Positions 28,085-36,436 are shown, counted from the stretch's first letter. The stretch is 64,000 bases of DNA from Halogranum amylolyticum (GCF_900110465.1 NZ_FODV01000003.1:248001-312000), one strand, 5' to 3'. Made by a program: numbers and translations. The notes: a model not told the origin generated them from the letters alone.

Positions 28085-29071
28085 ATGGACGCCTACGAAC
28101 GGATCACCCGGAACGTCTCCGAGGTGGTCACCGAGGACGAGGTCCGCGCGCTAGCCGAAGCACCCGACGGAAAGCGGGCGTACGTGGGCTACGAACCCTC
28201 GGGCGTCCTCCACATCGGTCACATGCTGACGGCGACGAAACTCATCGAACTCCAAGAGGCTGGTCTCGACGTGACGGTCCTGCTGGCCGACGTCCACGCC
28301 TACCTCAACGACAAGGGAAGCTTCGACGAGATCCGCGAGACGGCCGAGCGGATGAAAGAGCAGTTCCTCGCGTACGGTCTCGACGAGGAAAAGACCGAGT
28401 TCGTCCTCGGGTCGGAGTTCCAGTTCGACCGCGAGTACGTGCTGGACCTCCACGCGCTGGAACTCAACACGACGCTGTCGCGGGCCGAGCGGGCGATGGC
28501 CGAAATCAAGAGCGGCGAGTCGGCGAAGGTGTCGCAGGCGGTCTACCCGCTGATGCAAGCGCTCGACATCGTCTACCTCGACGTCGACCTCGCCATCGGC
28601 GGGATGGAACAGCGGAAGGTCCACATGCTCGCCCGCGACGTGCTGCCGGCGATAGAGGAGGAGTCGCCGACCTGTCTGCACACGCCGCTCATCGCCGATC
28701 TCTCGACGGGCGTCGGCAAGATGTCCTCCTCGACGGGGACGACCATCTCGATGGAGGACTCCACGGAGGACATCGAAGAGAAGGTCAACGCGGCGTTCTG
28801 CCCGCCGACGGCCCACCCCGACCCCGACGACGACGGCAACGACCGCGAGAACCCCGTCCTGCAGATCTTCGAGTACCACGTCTTCCCGCGGTTCCAGCAG
28901 GTCGTCGTCGAACGGCCGGAAGAGTACGGTGGGGACCTCACCTACGACGACTACGAGTCGCTCGAGGCGGATCTCGAGTCCGGCGAACTCCACCCGATGG
29001 ACGCCAAGACCGCGCTGGTGTCGTACCTCGACGAACTCATCGCACCGGGTCGCGAGAAGATTCAGGCGTAG
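28085..29071 (+). CDS. tyrS: Tyrosyl-tRNA synthetase
   Basis: A 328-residue class I synthetase of the short archaeal/eukaryal type. HIGH is present as GVLHIGHMLTA (about 40-48). The KMSKS loop reads GKMSSSTG. Tyr-binding features YVGYEPSG and DVHAYLND are conserved. The length matches archaeal TyrRS, which lacks the bacterial S4 domain. No leader peptide or hairpin comparable to that of trpS is visible upstream. Confidence 0.95.
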   Translation: MDAYERITRNVSEVVTEDEVRALAEAPDGKRAYVGYEPSGVLHIGHMLTATKLIELQEAGLDVTVLLADVHAYLNDKGSFDEIRETAERMKEQFLAYGLDEEKTEFVLGSEFQFDREYVLDLHALELNTTLSRAERAMAEIKSGESAKVSQAVYPLMQALDIVYLDVDLAIGGMEQRKVHMLARDVLPAIEEESPTCLHTPLIADLSTGVGKMSSSTGTTISMEDSTEDIEEKVNAAFCPPTAHPDPDDDGNDRENPVLQIFEYHVFPRFQQVVVERPEEYGGDLTYDDYESLEADLESGELHPMDAKTALVSYLDELIAPGREKIQA

Positions 29072-29124
29072 CAGCAGCCGTCACCGGGTTTTACAGACGC
29101 GACGGGAACACACTGGGACCGCAG

Positions 29125-29631
29125 TCAGTCGACGAACAGTCGAATGTCGTCGACAGCGTCGTCGTGGTCCCAGTGGGCGTCGTCGGGGACGGCGTCGAAC
29201 CACTCGGTCTCGAGTTCGTCCCACGGTCCGAACGTCGGGTCGACACCGAGCGGTTCGCCCTCGACGGGTCTCATCCGGAGGACGACGTCGTAGCTCGTCG
29301 CCTCCCGGTCGTCGCCTTTCGTCGAGTGTGTGACTCTTTTGACTCGTTCCACTCGATCGACGGCGATCTTGGCGTCGGTAAGCGTCTCGCCGAGCCGTCG
29401 CCCGGCGGCCAGCCAGTCCTCGTCGTCGGCTACCGGCCCGTACGGGAGTCGCCACCCGTCTGGACTGTCCATCAAGAGGACCGCGCCGGTGTGGTTAGTG
29501 ATGCCGACGACGACCAGTCCGCCGATGGCTGCGAAGTAGTCGAACCCCTCTCGGTCGTCGACGGTTCGCTCCTCGCTGAACGCGACGTCCGACCGCGTTC
29601 GGAGCGCGTTCGGGTCGGAAAGCGAGTCCAT
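29125..29631 (-). CDS. Nudix-fold protein with degenerate Nudix box
   Basis: A 168-residue protein. The segment GVVVVGITNHTGAVLLMDSPDG-like strands, then LPYGPVADDEDWLAAGRRLGETL, has the spacing of a Nudix box (G-x5-E-x7-R) but lacks the REUxEE glutamates that bind metal. It is therefore either a non-hydrolytic Nudix domain or a divergent enzyme. The C-terminus is acidic (WDHDDAVDDIRLFVD). No functional neighbours. Confidence 0.6.
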   Translation of the reverse strand: MDSLSDPNALRTRSDVAFSEERTVDDREGFDYFAAIGGLVVVGITNHTGAVLLMDSPDGWRLPYGPVADDEDWLAAGRRLGETLTDAKIAVDRVERVKRVTHSTKGDDREATSYDVVLRMRPVEGEPLGVDPTFGPWDELETEWFDAVPDDAHWDHDDAVDDIRLFVD

Positions 29632-29681
29632 GGTTCACCTCTCGTCGCCGGCCTTCTTGTCGTTTGGGTGGAACGGCCGAC

Positions 29682-29861
29682 TCAGGCCATCCCGAACATC
29701 GCCATCACGTTACCGACGAGTCCTTTCGCGATCAGTCCGAGACCGGCGAGCGAGAGCGTGATGCCGGCGGCGACGACGGGTGCACGGACCGCGACGACGG
29801 CGATACCGACGAGCAGGAGCACGACGCCGAAGAGTCCGGTCGTGCCGAGTTTGTCGAGCAT
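29682..29861 (-). CDS. 59-residue membrane microprotein
   Basis: It begins MLDKLGTTGLFGVVLLLVGI and continues with a second hydrophobic helix (APVVAAGITLSLAGLGLIA), ending GNVMAMFGMA. The composition and the two-helix hairpin are typical of small conserved haloarchaeal membrane proteins. It is short enough to be missed by length cut-offs. Function unknown. Confidence 0.7.
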   Translation of the reverse strand: MLDKLGTTGLFGVVLLLVGIAVVAVRAPVVAAGITLSLAGLGLIAKGLVGNVMAMFGMA

Positions 29862-29963
29862 GGCAGGGGAGTTTCGAGCGCCGGGAGTAAGCCTGTCGCT
29901 TTCGAGAGGGATGCGTAGGTGGCCGAGGTGGGTCGCCTCGACCTTACGAGTCCGGCGCGTCGT

Positions 29964-30170
29964 TCACGCGGACTGCCGCATCACGTGCCACGACATCGGG
30001 AAACTCGCCACGACGAGACCGTACACGCCGCCCATCAGCGGAGCGACGCCCAGCGAGGGCGCGAGCAGATAGCCGGAGGCGAAGCCGATCGGATCGAGGA
30101 CGAGTGCGAGGACGAGTATCTGAACCGAGAAGGACTTCGAGTCGAACCACCGAGAGAGGGACCGTATCAT
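29964..30170 (-). CDS. Small membrane protein, unknown function
   Basis: A 68-residue protein starting MIRSLSRWFDSKSFSVQ and followed by two hydrophobic segments (LVLALVLDPIGFASGYLL and GGVYGLVVASFPM). An A/T block (aattaaaaat, 30202-30211) sits 32-41 nt upstream on the minus strand and may be its TATA box. The two-helix plan and amphipathic N-terminus recall the neighbouring microproteins, without sequence identity. Confidence 0.6.
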   Translation of the reverse strand: MIRSLSRWFDSKSFSVQILVLALVLDPIGFASGYLLAPSLGVAPLMGGVYGLVVASFPMSWHVMRQSA

Positions 30171-30221
30171 GGAGGGACACCGACGTGTTCTCTGCACCCT
30201 CAATTAAAAATACGGCAACTG

Positions 30222-30452
30222 GTGTCGCCGAGTCCAACTCCGGGAACGACTCTCCCATGGCGCAGACCGTCCGAGTACCGGGAGATCACGTTCTCCCCCG
30301 AGTCGAGCGCGTTCTCCACACAGGAGTGGGTCGGCTTCGTCATCTTCGCCGTGTGGGGCGTCGTCCCGCTGGTGTTCGGCTACCGTCGGTTCGCTCGGGT
30401 GGACGTCGAGTCGTTCCTCGAACACGGAGCGAGACGCGGCAACAACACATAA
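30222..30452 (+). CDS. Small single-helix membrane protein with GTG start (tentative)
   Basis: A 76-residue frame. The convincing part is the C-terminal 55 residues: [19 protein letters not shown], one membrane helix ([18 protein letters not shown]) and a charged tail. No ATG exists in this frame nearby; the GTG at 30222 is the best start. It ends 25 nt before aIF1A on the same strand. A frame whose helix is so clear is unlikely to be chance, but the 5' end is uncertain. Confidence 0.45.
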   Translation: MSPSPTPGTTLPWRRPSEYREITFSPESSAFSTQEWVGFVIFAVWGVVPLVFGYRRFARVDVESFLEHGARRGNNT

Positions 30453-30477
30453 CTGTCCGGAGCCGTCACGTTCGAAT

Positions 30478-30762
30478 ATGGGCGAGTCTGGACAGCGGCG
30501 CGACCTCCGAATGCCGGACGACGACGAGGTGTTTGCAGTCGTAACGAACATGCTCGGCGCGAACCGCGTCGAAGTACGCTGTGCGGACGGCACCGAGCGG
30601 ACCGCCCGCATCCCCGGGCGGATGCAGAAACGAGTGTGGATCCGGGAAGACGACGTCGTGCTCGTCGAACCGTGGGACTGGCAGGACGAGAAGGCCGACA
30701 TCAGTTGGCGCTACGAGAAGTCCGCGGCCGAGCAGCTCCGCGAGGAAGGCCACATCCACTGA
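30478..30762 (+). CDS. eif1a: Translation initiation factor aIF1A
   Basis: A 94-residue OB-fold factor that binds the ribosomal A site during initiation. Family strands are clear: [38 protein letters not shown] and [21 protein letters not shown]. The length is typical of archaea. RIO1 kinase follows 183 nt downstream on the same strand, an association seen in other archaea. Confidence 0.95.
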   Translation: MGESGQRRDLRMPDDDEVFAVVTNMLGANRVEVRCADGTERTARIPGRMQKRVWIREDDVVLVEPWDWQDEKADISWRYEKSAAEQLREEGHIH

Positions 30763-30945
30763 CGACGGTCCACTGGCGACGCGGTTCGCTCTCGAAAAGT
30801 CCGGTACGACACCGCACGCGAAACTGCGCGGCGAGAGACGACAGACTGGAACAACAGTTATCCACTGTTGCGGACTGTTTTGACTGCTAGCTCGATAGGC
30901 ACATCTGTACCCCTTTTCAGGCCGGGGTCCGTACAACAGGGTAAG

Positions 30946-31803
30946 ATGACAGGGGAGTTCGAGTTGATCGAACCGGAGGAGGCCGAGGGGTTCGGCGACG
31001 AGTGGGAGGAGATCGACGTCTCCGACACCGACGCCGACCGGATCGCGCGGAAGCGCGACAGAGAGTTCAGCGAGTTCAGAAAGCGCATCAAAGACGCAGA
31101 CCAGTTCAAGGTCGAGCAGTCGGTGTTCGACGACGCGACGTTCGCCGCCATCTACAAACTCGTTCAAGACGGCCACATCGACGCGTTCGGGGGTCCTATC
31201 TCCACGGGGAAGGAGGCGAACGTCTACGAGGCGCTCGGCCACGACGAGACGGACGTCGCGGTGAAGATCTACCGCATCAACGCCTCGAACTTCCGGCAGA
31301 TGCGGAGCTATCTCGAAGGCGACCCGCGGTTCCAGGGGATCGGCAACGACAAGGGGAAGATCGTCCTCGCGTGGGTCCGCAAGGAGTTCGCCAACCTCGA
31401 ACGCGCCCGGAAGGCCGGCGTGCGCGTCCCCGAACCGATCGCCGTCGAGCGCAACGTGCTCGTGATGGAGCTCGTCGGACTGGTCGAGGAACGCGCCCGG
31501 CGGCTCTCGGAGGTGAACGTCGAGAACCCCGAGACGGCCTACGAGGTCGTCCGCGAGTACATGCGGCGTCTCTACAGCGCCGGTCTCATCCACGGGGACC
31601 TCAGCGAGTACAACCTCATCATCCACGAGGGCGAACTCGTCGTCATCGACCTCGGACAGGCCGTGACGATCCACCACCCGAACGCCGACGAGTTCCTCCG
31701 GCGCGACTGTACGAACGTGGCGAGTTTCTTCACGCGTCAGGGGCTCGAGGTCGACGACGACGACCTGTACGAGTACGTCACCGACGTCGAACCCGACAAG
31801 TAA
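30946..31803 (+). CDS. rio1: RIO1-type serine/threonine kinase/ATPase
   Basis: A 285-residue atypical kinase acting late in small ribosomal subunit maturation. The flexible ATP loop is STGKEANVYEA, with the Lys in DVAVKIYRI. The catalytic loop is HGDLSEYNLII and the metal loop VIDLGQAVTIHHPNA, all RIO1-type. The acidic N-terminus of about 60 residues precedes the RIO domain. The ATG at 30946 is chosen because the upstream frame lacks acidic haloarchaeal character. The KH protein at 35687 is a likely functional partner. Confidence 0.93.
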   Translation: MTGEFELIEPEEAEGFGDEWEEIDVSDTDADRIARKRDREFSEFRKRIKDADQFKVEQSVFDDATFAAIYKLVQDGHIDAFGGPISTGKEANVYEALGHDETDVAVKIYRINASNFRQMRSYLEGDPRFQGIGNDKGKIVLAWVRKEFANLERARKAGVRVPEPIAVERNVLVMELVGLVEERARRLSEVNVENPETAYEVVREYMRRLYSAGLIHGDLSEYNLIIHEGELVVIDLGQAVTIHHPNADEFLRRDCTNVASFFTRQGLEVDDDDLYEYVTDVEPDK

Positions 31804-31835
31804 ACGAAACGGCGACAGGTCGAAGTCACCCGGTC

Positions 31836-32270
31836 GTGTCGGCCCACGACGAGGAGTTGCCACGGGTCTTCGAGCGGTACGTTCGTTGCCAGTTCGAGCG
31901 GACGAAGTCCAGGTTCTGTTCGAACTGTTCGGGACCAACGACGCCACAGGTCTCCGAATCCGGGATGTGGGACCACGTCACGGTGAAGTTCTCCTGTGAG
32001 CGCTGTGGGCAGACACTCCACTCCGATGTCGCTACGAGTCTCCTCGATTACCCCGACACTATCGCGTTCGCTCGAACACACGGCGTCGACGTTCGTGAGA
32101 CTGCAATCTGGGAACTCCCACTCGTCACGAACGACGAGACGACAGTCACGGCAGAACCGTTCCGCGTCCGGGTGACGTATCCACTCGACGGCGACGAACT
32201 CACCTTCGTCGTCGACGAGGAGTTCACCATCGTCGACGTGAGTGGGGAGAGTGACAGATACGATACGTAA
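31836..32270 (+). pseudogene. C-terminal remnant of a haloarchaeal wHTH transcription regulator
   Basis: About 144 codons from a GTG. The protein matches the C-terminal ligand-type half of haloarchaeal ArsR-like regulators: CSNCSG and CERCGQ pairs of a zinc ribbon, then VDVRETAIWELPL and a beta region (RVRVTYPLDGDELTFVV, ending FTIVDVSGE). The N-terminal winged helix that would bind DNA is absent; the region upstream is the RIO1 gene end. It is therefore a truncated gene, or less likely a stand-alone domain. Base composition is a little lower in GC than its neighbours. Identification is from memory of the family. Confidence 0.6.
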
Positions 32271-32345
32271 CAGGTCTTCTGCCGACGCGGCTACAGAAGT
32301 GAAGTTCTGCGGACAGTTATCCGGGCGAGACGACAGTAGACGAGT

Positions 32346-33701
32346 ATGTACGTTCCGTTCCGAGATAACGTCCTCTTTCGCAACGCCAATCTCCGGCGAC
32401 TCGTCTTCGGGCGACTGGTGACGAACGCTGGCGACAGCGTCTACGCCATCGCGGCGATGTGGCTGGTCTACGATCTGACCGGGTCGTCGGCGTACACCGG
32501 CCTTGCGGGGTTGCTCACGATGGGACCGCAGGCGCTGCAGGTGTTCATCGGACCGCTCGTCGACCACTGGCCACTCCGTCGAATCCTCGTCAGTACACAG
32601 GCCGTACAGGCTGTGCTCGTCCTCGTCATCCCGCTCGCGTCCTATCTCGACGCTCTCTCGGTCTGGGTCGTACTGACCGTGATGCCGCTCGTCTCGTTTC
32701 TCAACCAGTTCGTCTATCCGGCTCAGAACGCCGCTCTCCCTCGCATCGTCGACCAGGAGGACCTCGTCTCGGCGAACTCGCTGCTCTCCCTGGCGTATCA
32801 GGGTGTCGACATGGCGTTCAACGCGCTCGCAGGCGTCCTCGTCGCCGCCGTCGGTGCGGTGACGCTCTATCTCCTCGACTCCGTCTCTTTCGCCGTCGCG
32901 GCGGCGCTGTTCATCGGTCTCCGTGTGCCGAAGACGAGCGAGTCGGCGGGAGGAGAGGCTGAGAAAGACGCCGAACCGGGTGACGACCCCACGACGACGG
33001 CGGCAGCGGTCGTGACCGACGGTGGCGACGACGCCGACGGGTCAGCTACTGCCGACGTCGACGAAGACTCCTCGTACCTCGCCGACCTCCGCGCTGGACT
33101 GTCGTTCGTGCGCGGGACGATCCTGCTCCCGCTGCTCGTGACCAGCGTCGTCGCCAACGGGACGCTCGGCGGGGTGTGGGCGACGATGCCCGCCTTCGCC
33201 GACGCTCGCGGTGGTCCCGAGGCGTACGGGGTTCTCATGGCTGCCGTCGCCGGCGGGCTGCTCGTCGGTGCGCTCGTCGCGTCGTGGTTCGAGGAGTGGC
33301 CGCTCGGACGTCTCACCGTCGCGCTGTACGCGTTCTCGGGGTCGTTGTGGCTTGCGGCGGTAGCGTCGTCGTCGCTGGTGGGGACGGCCGGCCTCCTCGC
33401 GCTCGCGCTCGTTCCGGTCGGTATCTCGAACGTCATCGTCGTGACGATGTTCCAGACGATGGTTCCGGACGACCTGCTCGGGCGAGTGATGGCGACCATC
33501 GGGAGCATCTCGACGGTGGCGATGCCGCTCGGATCGGCCGCCGGCGGGCTGCTGGCGGACGCGACCAGCGCGAGCTACGTCGTCGCCGGCGGCGGACTGG
33601 GACTGCTGTTCGTCGCCGTCTACGTCGTCGCGATCCCGTCGCTCCGTCGACTCCCGCGGGCCGACGAACTGGAGACGCTCCGTCGAACGCCGACGGAGTG
33701 A
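32346..33701 (+). CDS. MFS transporter (enterobactin-exporter/MFS_3-like)
   Basis: A 451-residue membrane protein of about 12 helices. The N-terminus FRNANLRRLVFGRLVTNAGDSVYAIAAMWLVYDLTGS, in parts, is typical of the MFS_3 group, as are FLNQFVYPAQNAALP and GRVMATIGSIS. The central cytoplasmic loop (about residues 200-245) is long and strongly acidic. Substrate unknown. It follows the truncated regulator by 75 nt, so the intact regulator may once have controlled it. Confidence 0.85.
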   Translation: MYVPFRDNVLFRNANLRRLVFGRLVTNAGDSVYAIAAMWLVYDLTGSSAYTGLAGLLTMGPQALQVFIGPLVDHWPLRRILVSTQAVQAVLVLVIPLASYLDALSVWVVLTVMPLVSFLNQFVYPAQNAALPRIVDQEDLVSANSLLSLAYQGVDMAFNALAGVLVAAVGAVTLYLLDSVSFAVAAALFIGLRVPKTSESAGGEAEKDAEPGDDPTTTAAAVVTDGGDDADGSATADVDEDSSYLADLRAGLSFVRGTILLPLLVTSVVANGTLGGVWATMPAFADARGGPEAYGVLMAAVAGGLLVGALVASWFEEWPLGRLTVALYAFSGSLWLAAVASSSLVGTAGLLALALVPVGISNVIVVTMFQTMVPDDLLGRVMATIGSISTVAMPLGSAAGGLLADATSASYVVAGGGLGLLFVAVYVVAIPSLRRLPRADELETLRRTPTE

Positions 33702-33788
33702 ACGGCCGGCAGTGCCGGTGTCACGGGTCGCCAGCGGGACGCAGCGCTAGCCGGAGCGTTTAGATGTGTGCGCAGTGATAACACTGAT

Positions 33789-34076
33789 ATGACCGCCGAG
33801 GTGAAAGTCTCCGAGTTCGACTACGGGGAGAGCGACGACGGAAAGCTACGCGTCACCGCGACGGTGCGAAACGAGACCGACGAACCGACTACAGTGACGC
33901 TCATCGCGAACGTGACAGCGGGGAAAGGCGAGAAGAAACAGGAGCTAGATCGGTCCGAGCGGTTCGAAATCGACGACGGTTCGAGTGCGGACGCGTCGTT
34001 CACGTTCGACGTCCCGTACACGCGTTTCGAGCGTAACGGGAGTCTCGACTTGGAGGTCCACTCCGAACGACAGTAG
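33789..34076 (+). CDS. Small cytosolic Ig-like/beta-sandwich protein
   Basis: A 95-residue acidic protein with alternating strands: LRVTATVRNETDEPTTVTLIANV and ASFTFDVPYTRF. The pattern resembles FxLYD or CARDB-like domains, but there is no signal peptide. I use the ATG at 33789 (MTAEVKVSEFDYGE); the ATG-less upstream extension starts at 33768. Function unknown. Confidence 0.6.
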   Translation: MTAEVKVSEFDYGESDDGKLRVTATVRNETDEPTTVTLIANVTAGKGEKKQELDRSERFEIDDGSSADASFTFDVPYTRFERNGSLDLEVHSERQ

Positions 34077-34137
34077 TCGGAGAGTCACACCGGGTAGAAC
34101 GACGGGACGACGAGTGCGACGGATCGGCGGCGGAACC

Positions 34138-34144
34138 GTTTTCT
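34138..34144 (+). promoter_or_regulatory. Putative TATA box of the trpS leader transcript
   Basis: The T-rich block gttttct is centred 28 nt before the ATG of the Trp-rich leader frame (34169), not before trpS itself (34339). Transcription would then begin at the leader start codon. Confidence 0.45.
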
Positions 34145-34168
34145 GACGTCGACGACTACCGACGGTCG

Positions 34169-34261
34169 ATGCAGTCCGCTCTCGACTGTCACCTCTGGTG
34201 GCGCTGGTGGCCGCACGCCTCGAGAGCGGACAGTCTCGCGGTCGTCGCCGCCGTGGCGTAA
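34169..34261 (+). CDS. Putative Trp leader peptide upstream of trpS
   Basis: A 30-codon open frame, ATG to TAA, ending 77 nt before the trpS start. Codons 10, 11, 13 and 14 are TGG (Trp-Trp-Arg-Trp-Trp); the peptide begins MQSALDCHL. Four Trp codons in five is the hallmark of a trp-type leader peptide (compare the Trp-Trp pair of bacterial TrpL), and the gene downstream charges tRNA-Trp. The Trp codons lie in the loop of a 12-bp inverted repeat. The frame has a TATA-like block at -28 and is well placed for leaderless translation. A ribosome stalling for lack of Trp-tRNA would change the folding of the leader RNA. Confidence 0.65.
   Translation: MQSALDCHLWWRWWPHASRADSLAVVAAVA
34174..34231 (+). 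promoter_or_regulatory. 12-bp inverted repeat (attenuator-like hairpin) around the Trp codons
   Basis: gtccgctctcga (34174-34185) is perfectly complementary to tcgagagcggac (34220-34231), with a 34-base loop holding the four TGG codons (34196-34210). Downstream, ggtgct (34281-34286) can pair with agcacc (34316-34321) just before the trpS start. The first stem's 3' arm can alternatively pair through cgagag (34221-34226) with ctctcg (34296-34301). Mutually exclusive structures are thus possible; no folding energies were computed. Confidence 0.6.
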
Positions 34262-34338
34262 CCCGGCGTCCCCGGTCGCGGGTGCTCACTTCGTTCTCTC
34301 GCGTATCGACCCCAAAGCACCAGCGACAGCACACCACC

Positions 34339-35493
34339 ATGCACGAGTTCACCGTCACGCCGTACGCCGTCGAGGGCGACGTCGACTACGACCGCCTTCT
34401 CGAACAGTTCGGCGCGGACGAACTGACCGACGAACAGATCGCCGACTTCCCCCAGCCAGTCCACCACCTCGTCCGTCGTGGTATCTTCTACGCCGGACGC
34501 GACGTCGACCGCTTCACCGCGGCCGCCAACTGTGGCGACACCGTCTCTATCGTCACCGGCATCGGCCCCTCCGGGCCGATGCATCTCGGCCACGCCTACC
34601 ACTTCTACCACGCGAAGTACCTCCAAGAACAGACCGGCGCGTACGTCTACATCCCACTCTCCGACGACGAGAAGCGGTTCTCGAAGGAGCTCTCCTTCGA
34701 TGAGATTCACAAACACGCCCGCGAGAACGTCCGCGACCTCGTCGCCGTCGGCTTCGACCCCGACCGAACCAGCATCGTCGTCGACACCGCCGACGCCGAC
34801 GTGGTCTACCCGCTGGCCGCCGAGTTCGCGACGGAGCTGACGCCCGCGACCGTCGAGGCGGTCTACGGCCCGCCGCCGAACGTCGGTCTCGGCTTCTACC
34901 CGGCAGTGCAGGCGACGCACCTCCTCTTACCCCAACTCGTCCACGGCCCCCACCCGACGCTCGTCCCGATCGCCGTCGACCAGGACCCTCACGTCCGCGT
35001 CTGCCGTGACCTGGCGGCGAAACAGCGGTACGACGTCGAGAAACCAGCGGCGCTGCTGTCGAAGTTCCTGCCACAGTTGGGCGGGAGCGGCGGGAAGATG
35101 TCGAGCAGCGACGACGCGCCGAGCATCCTGCTCACCGACGACCGAGAGACCGTCCGCGAGAAGGTGCTGAGACACGCCTACTCGGGCGGTCGGAGCGACG
35201 TCGAGGAGCACCGGGAACACGGCGGCGATCCGTCTGTCGACGTGGCGTACCAGCTGCTCTTCTACTTCTTCGAGGCGGACGACACCGAACTAGAGCGACT
35301 GGCCGCCGACTACCGCTCCGGCGACCTGCTCTCCGGCGAACTGAAGCGACACGCCGCCGACCGTATCGCCGACTTTCTCGAAGCCCACCAGCGGCGACGA
35401 CCCGACGGACCGATCTCCGAAGTCGTCGAACCGTACCGGCTGACCGACGGCGAGCGCGACCAGCTGTCTCCGGAGGTGTTCGACGATGTGTGA
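34339..35493 (+). CDS. trpS: Tryptophanyl-tRNA synthetase
   Basis: A 384-residue class I synthetase of the archaeal/eukaryal type. HIGH appears as GPMHLGHAYHF and KMSKS as GGKMSSSDD. Its N-terminal region is conserved (FTVTPYAVEGDVDYDRLLEQFG). A continuous frame reaches back to 34198, but MHEFTVTPY at 34339 is the family start, and the upstream segment is the leader described above. No Shine-Dalgarno sequence is visible directly before the ATG. Confidence 0.95.
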   Translation: MHEFTVTPYAVEGDVDYDRLLEQFGADELTDEQIADFPQPVHHLVRRGIFYAGRDVDRFTAAANCGDTVSIVTGIGPSGPMHLGHAYHFYHAKYLQEQTGAYVYIPLSDDEKRFSKELSFDEIHKHARENVRDLVAVGFDPDRTSIVVDTADADVVYPLAAEFATELTPATVEAVYGPPPNVGLGFYPAVQATHLLLPQLVHGPHPTLVPIAVDQDPHVRVCRDLAAKQRYDVEKPAALLSKFLPQLGGSGGKMSSSDDAPSILLTDDRETVREKVLRHAYSGGRSDVEEHREHGGDPSVDVAYQLLFYFFEADDTELERLAADYRSGDLLSGELKRHAADRIADFLEAHQRRRPDGPISEVVEPYRLTDGERDQLSPEVFDDV

Positions 35494-35686
35494 GTGACGC
35501 GAACGCATCGCGGTTCGGAGACGTGACCGACCGCTCGCCGAGCCCGAGAGAGCCCTGTTCGCTCGGTGGTCGACCGACGAGTTCGCCGAACCAGCCGGTC
35601 TGTGAGAGGGCGTCTCCGTGTGTCGGTTCTCCGCACGGGGCGACGACGAACAAACGCTTAAACGGCTCGAACGGGTAGCAGCGTTC

Positions 35687-36241
35687 ATGCAACACGTGAA
35701 GGTTCCGCAGGACCGCATCGGTGTCGTCATCGGTGACGGCGGTGAGACCATGCGGGAGATCGAGAGTCGGGCCGAGGTCCGGCTCGACATCGACTCCGAG
35801 AGCGGGTCGGTCGCCATCGACTCGGTCGGTGACCCCGTCACGGGACTCGCCGCTCCGGACATCGTCCGTGCCATCGGTCGCGGCTTCAAACCCGAGGTCG
35901 CTCTCTCGCTGCTCGACAACGACATGCGGATGTTCGACCTCATCGACATCGGCGAGGCGACGCGAAACAAAAACGACATGAAGCGACAGAAGGGCCGGCT
36001 GATCGGCGAGAACGGCCGGACTCGCGAACTGATGGAGGAGCTCTCCGGTGCCCACGTCGTCATCTACGGATCGACGCTCGGCATCATCGGCCAGCCCGAG
36101 GAGGTCGAGACGGTCCGCCGTGCCGTCGGGATGATCCTCGACGGCGCCCCCCACGGGGCTGTCTACTCCTTCCTCGAGCGGAAGCACAACGAACTCACTC
36201 GCGGCGCGCAGCTCTCGGGGCCTTCGGACGAACAGCTCTGA
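35687..36241 (+). CDS. KH-domain RNA-binding protein (Dim2/Pno1-like)
   Basis: A 184-residue protein with two KH modules. The first GxxG loop is in QDRIGVVIGDGGETMREIE. The second is in KGRLIGENGRTRELMEELSGA, followed by VIYGSTLGIIG. This is the archaeal relative of eukaryotic Dim2/Pno1, which acts in 18S rRNA 3'-end maturation with RIO kinases and aIF1A-like factors; both occur 5 kb upstream. A TATA-like cgcttaaac lies about 30 nt before the ATG. Confidence 0.9.
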   Translation: MQHVKVPQDRIGVVIGDGGETMREIESRAEVRLDIDSESGSVAIDSVGDPVTGLAAPDIVRAIGRGFKPEVALSLLDNDMRMFDLIDIGEATRNKNDMKRQKGRLIGENGRTRELMEELSGAHVVIYGSTLGIIGQPEEVETVRRAVGMILDGAPHGAVYSFLERKHNELTRGAQLSGPSDEQL

Positions 36242-36400
36242 GCGGCGACGCCCACCGGGTTCGGCTCTCCTCTCCGATTTCGACCGCTCGGTGACCGCTG
36301 TTGTCCCCGACGACGGCTACTTATACCACCTCTTTGGGAGACCGTGACACGACGAGCCGTGGTACTCACGTCTTGCGTTTCTGTGGAGTGCGAATCGAAG

Positions 36401-36410
36401 TATTTTTATA
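36401..36410 (+). promoter_or_regulatory. TATA box of the thermosome gene
   Basis: The ten-base A/T block tatttttata is centred 31 nt before the ATG at 36437, in GC-rich surroundings. Haloarchaeal thermosome genes are heat-induced through such core promoters. Confidence 0.7.
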
Positions 36411-36436
36411 GAACCACAGACAATCCTTGCGTGAAT

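Noticed and set aside
27967..30072. A 701-codon frame over tyrS and beyond
   Set aside because: It is Arg/Pro-rich shadow of tyrS and neighbours; it has no domain and conflicts with tyrS and the minus-strand genes.
34198..34338. N-terminal extension of TrpRS from a start at 34198
   Set aside because: The frame is open but arginine-rich and lacks the acidic character of haloarchaeal proteins; conserved TrpRS sequence begins at MHEFTVTPY (34339), and the segment overlaps the leader frame in another register.
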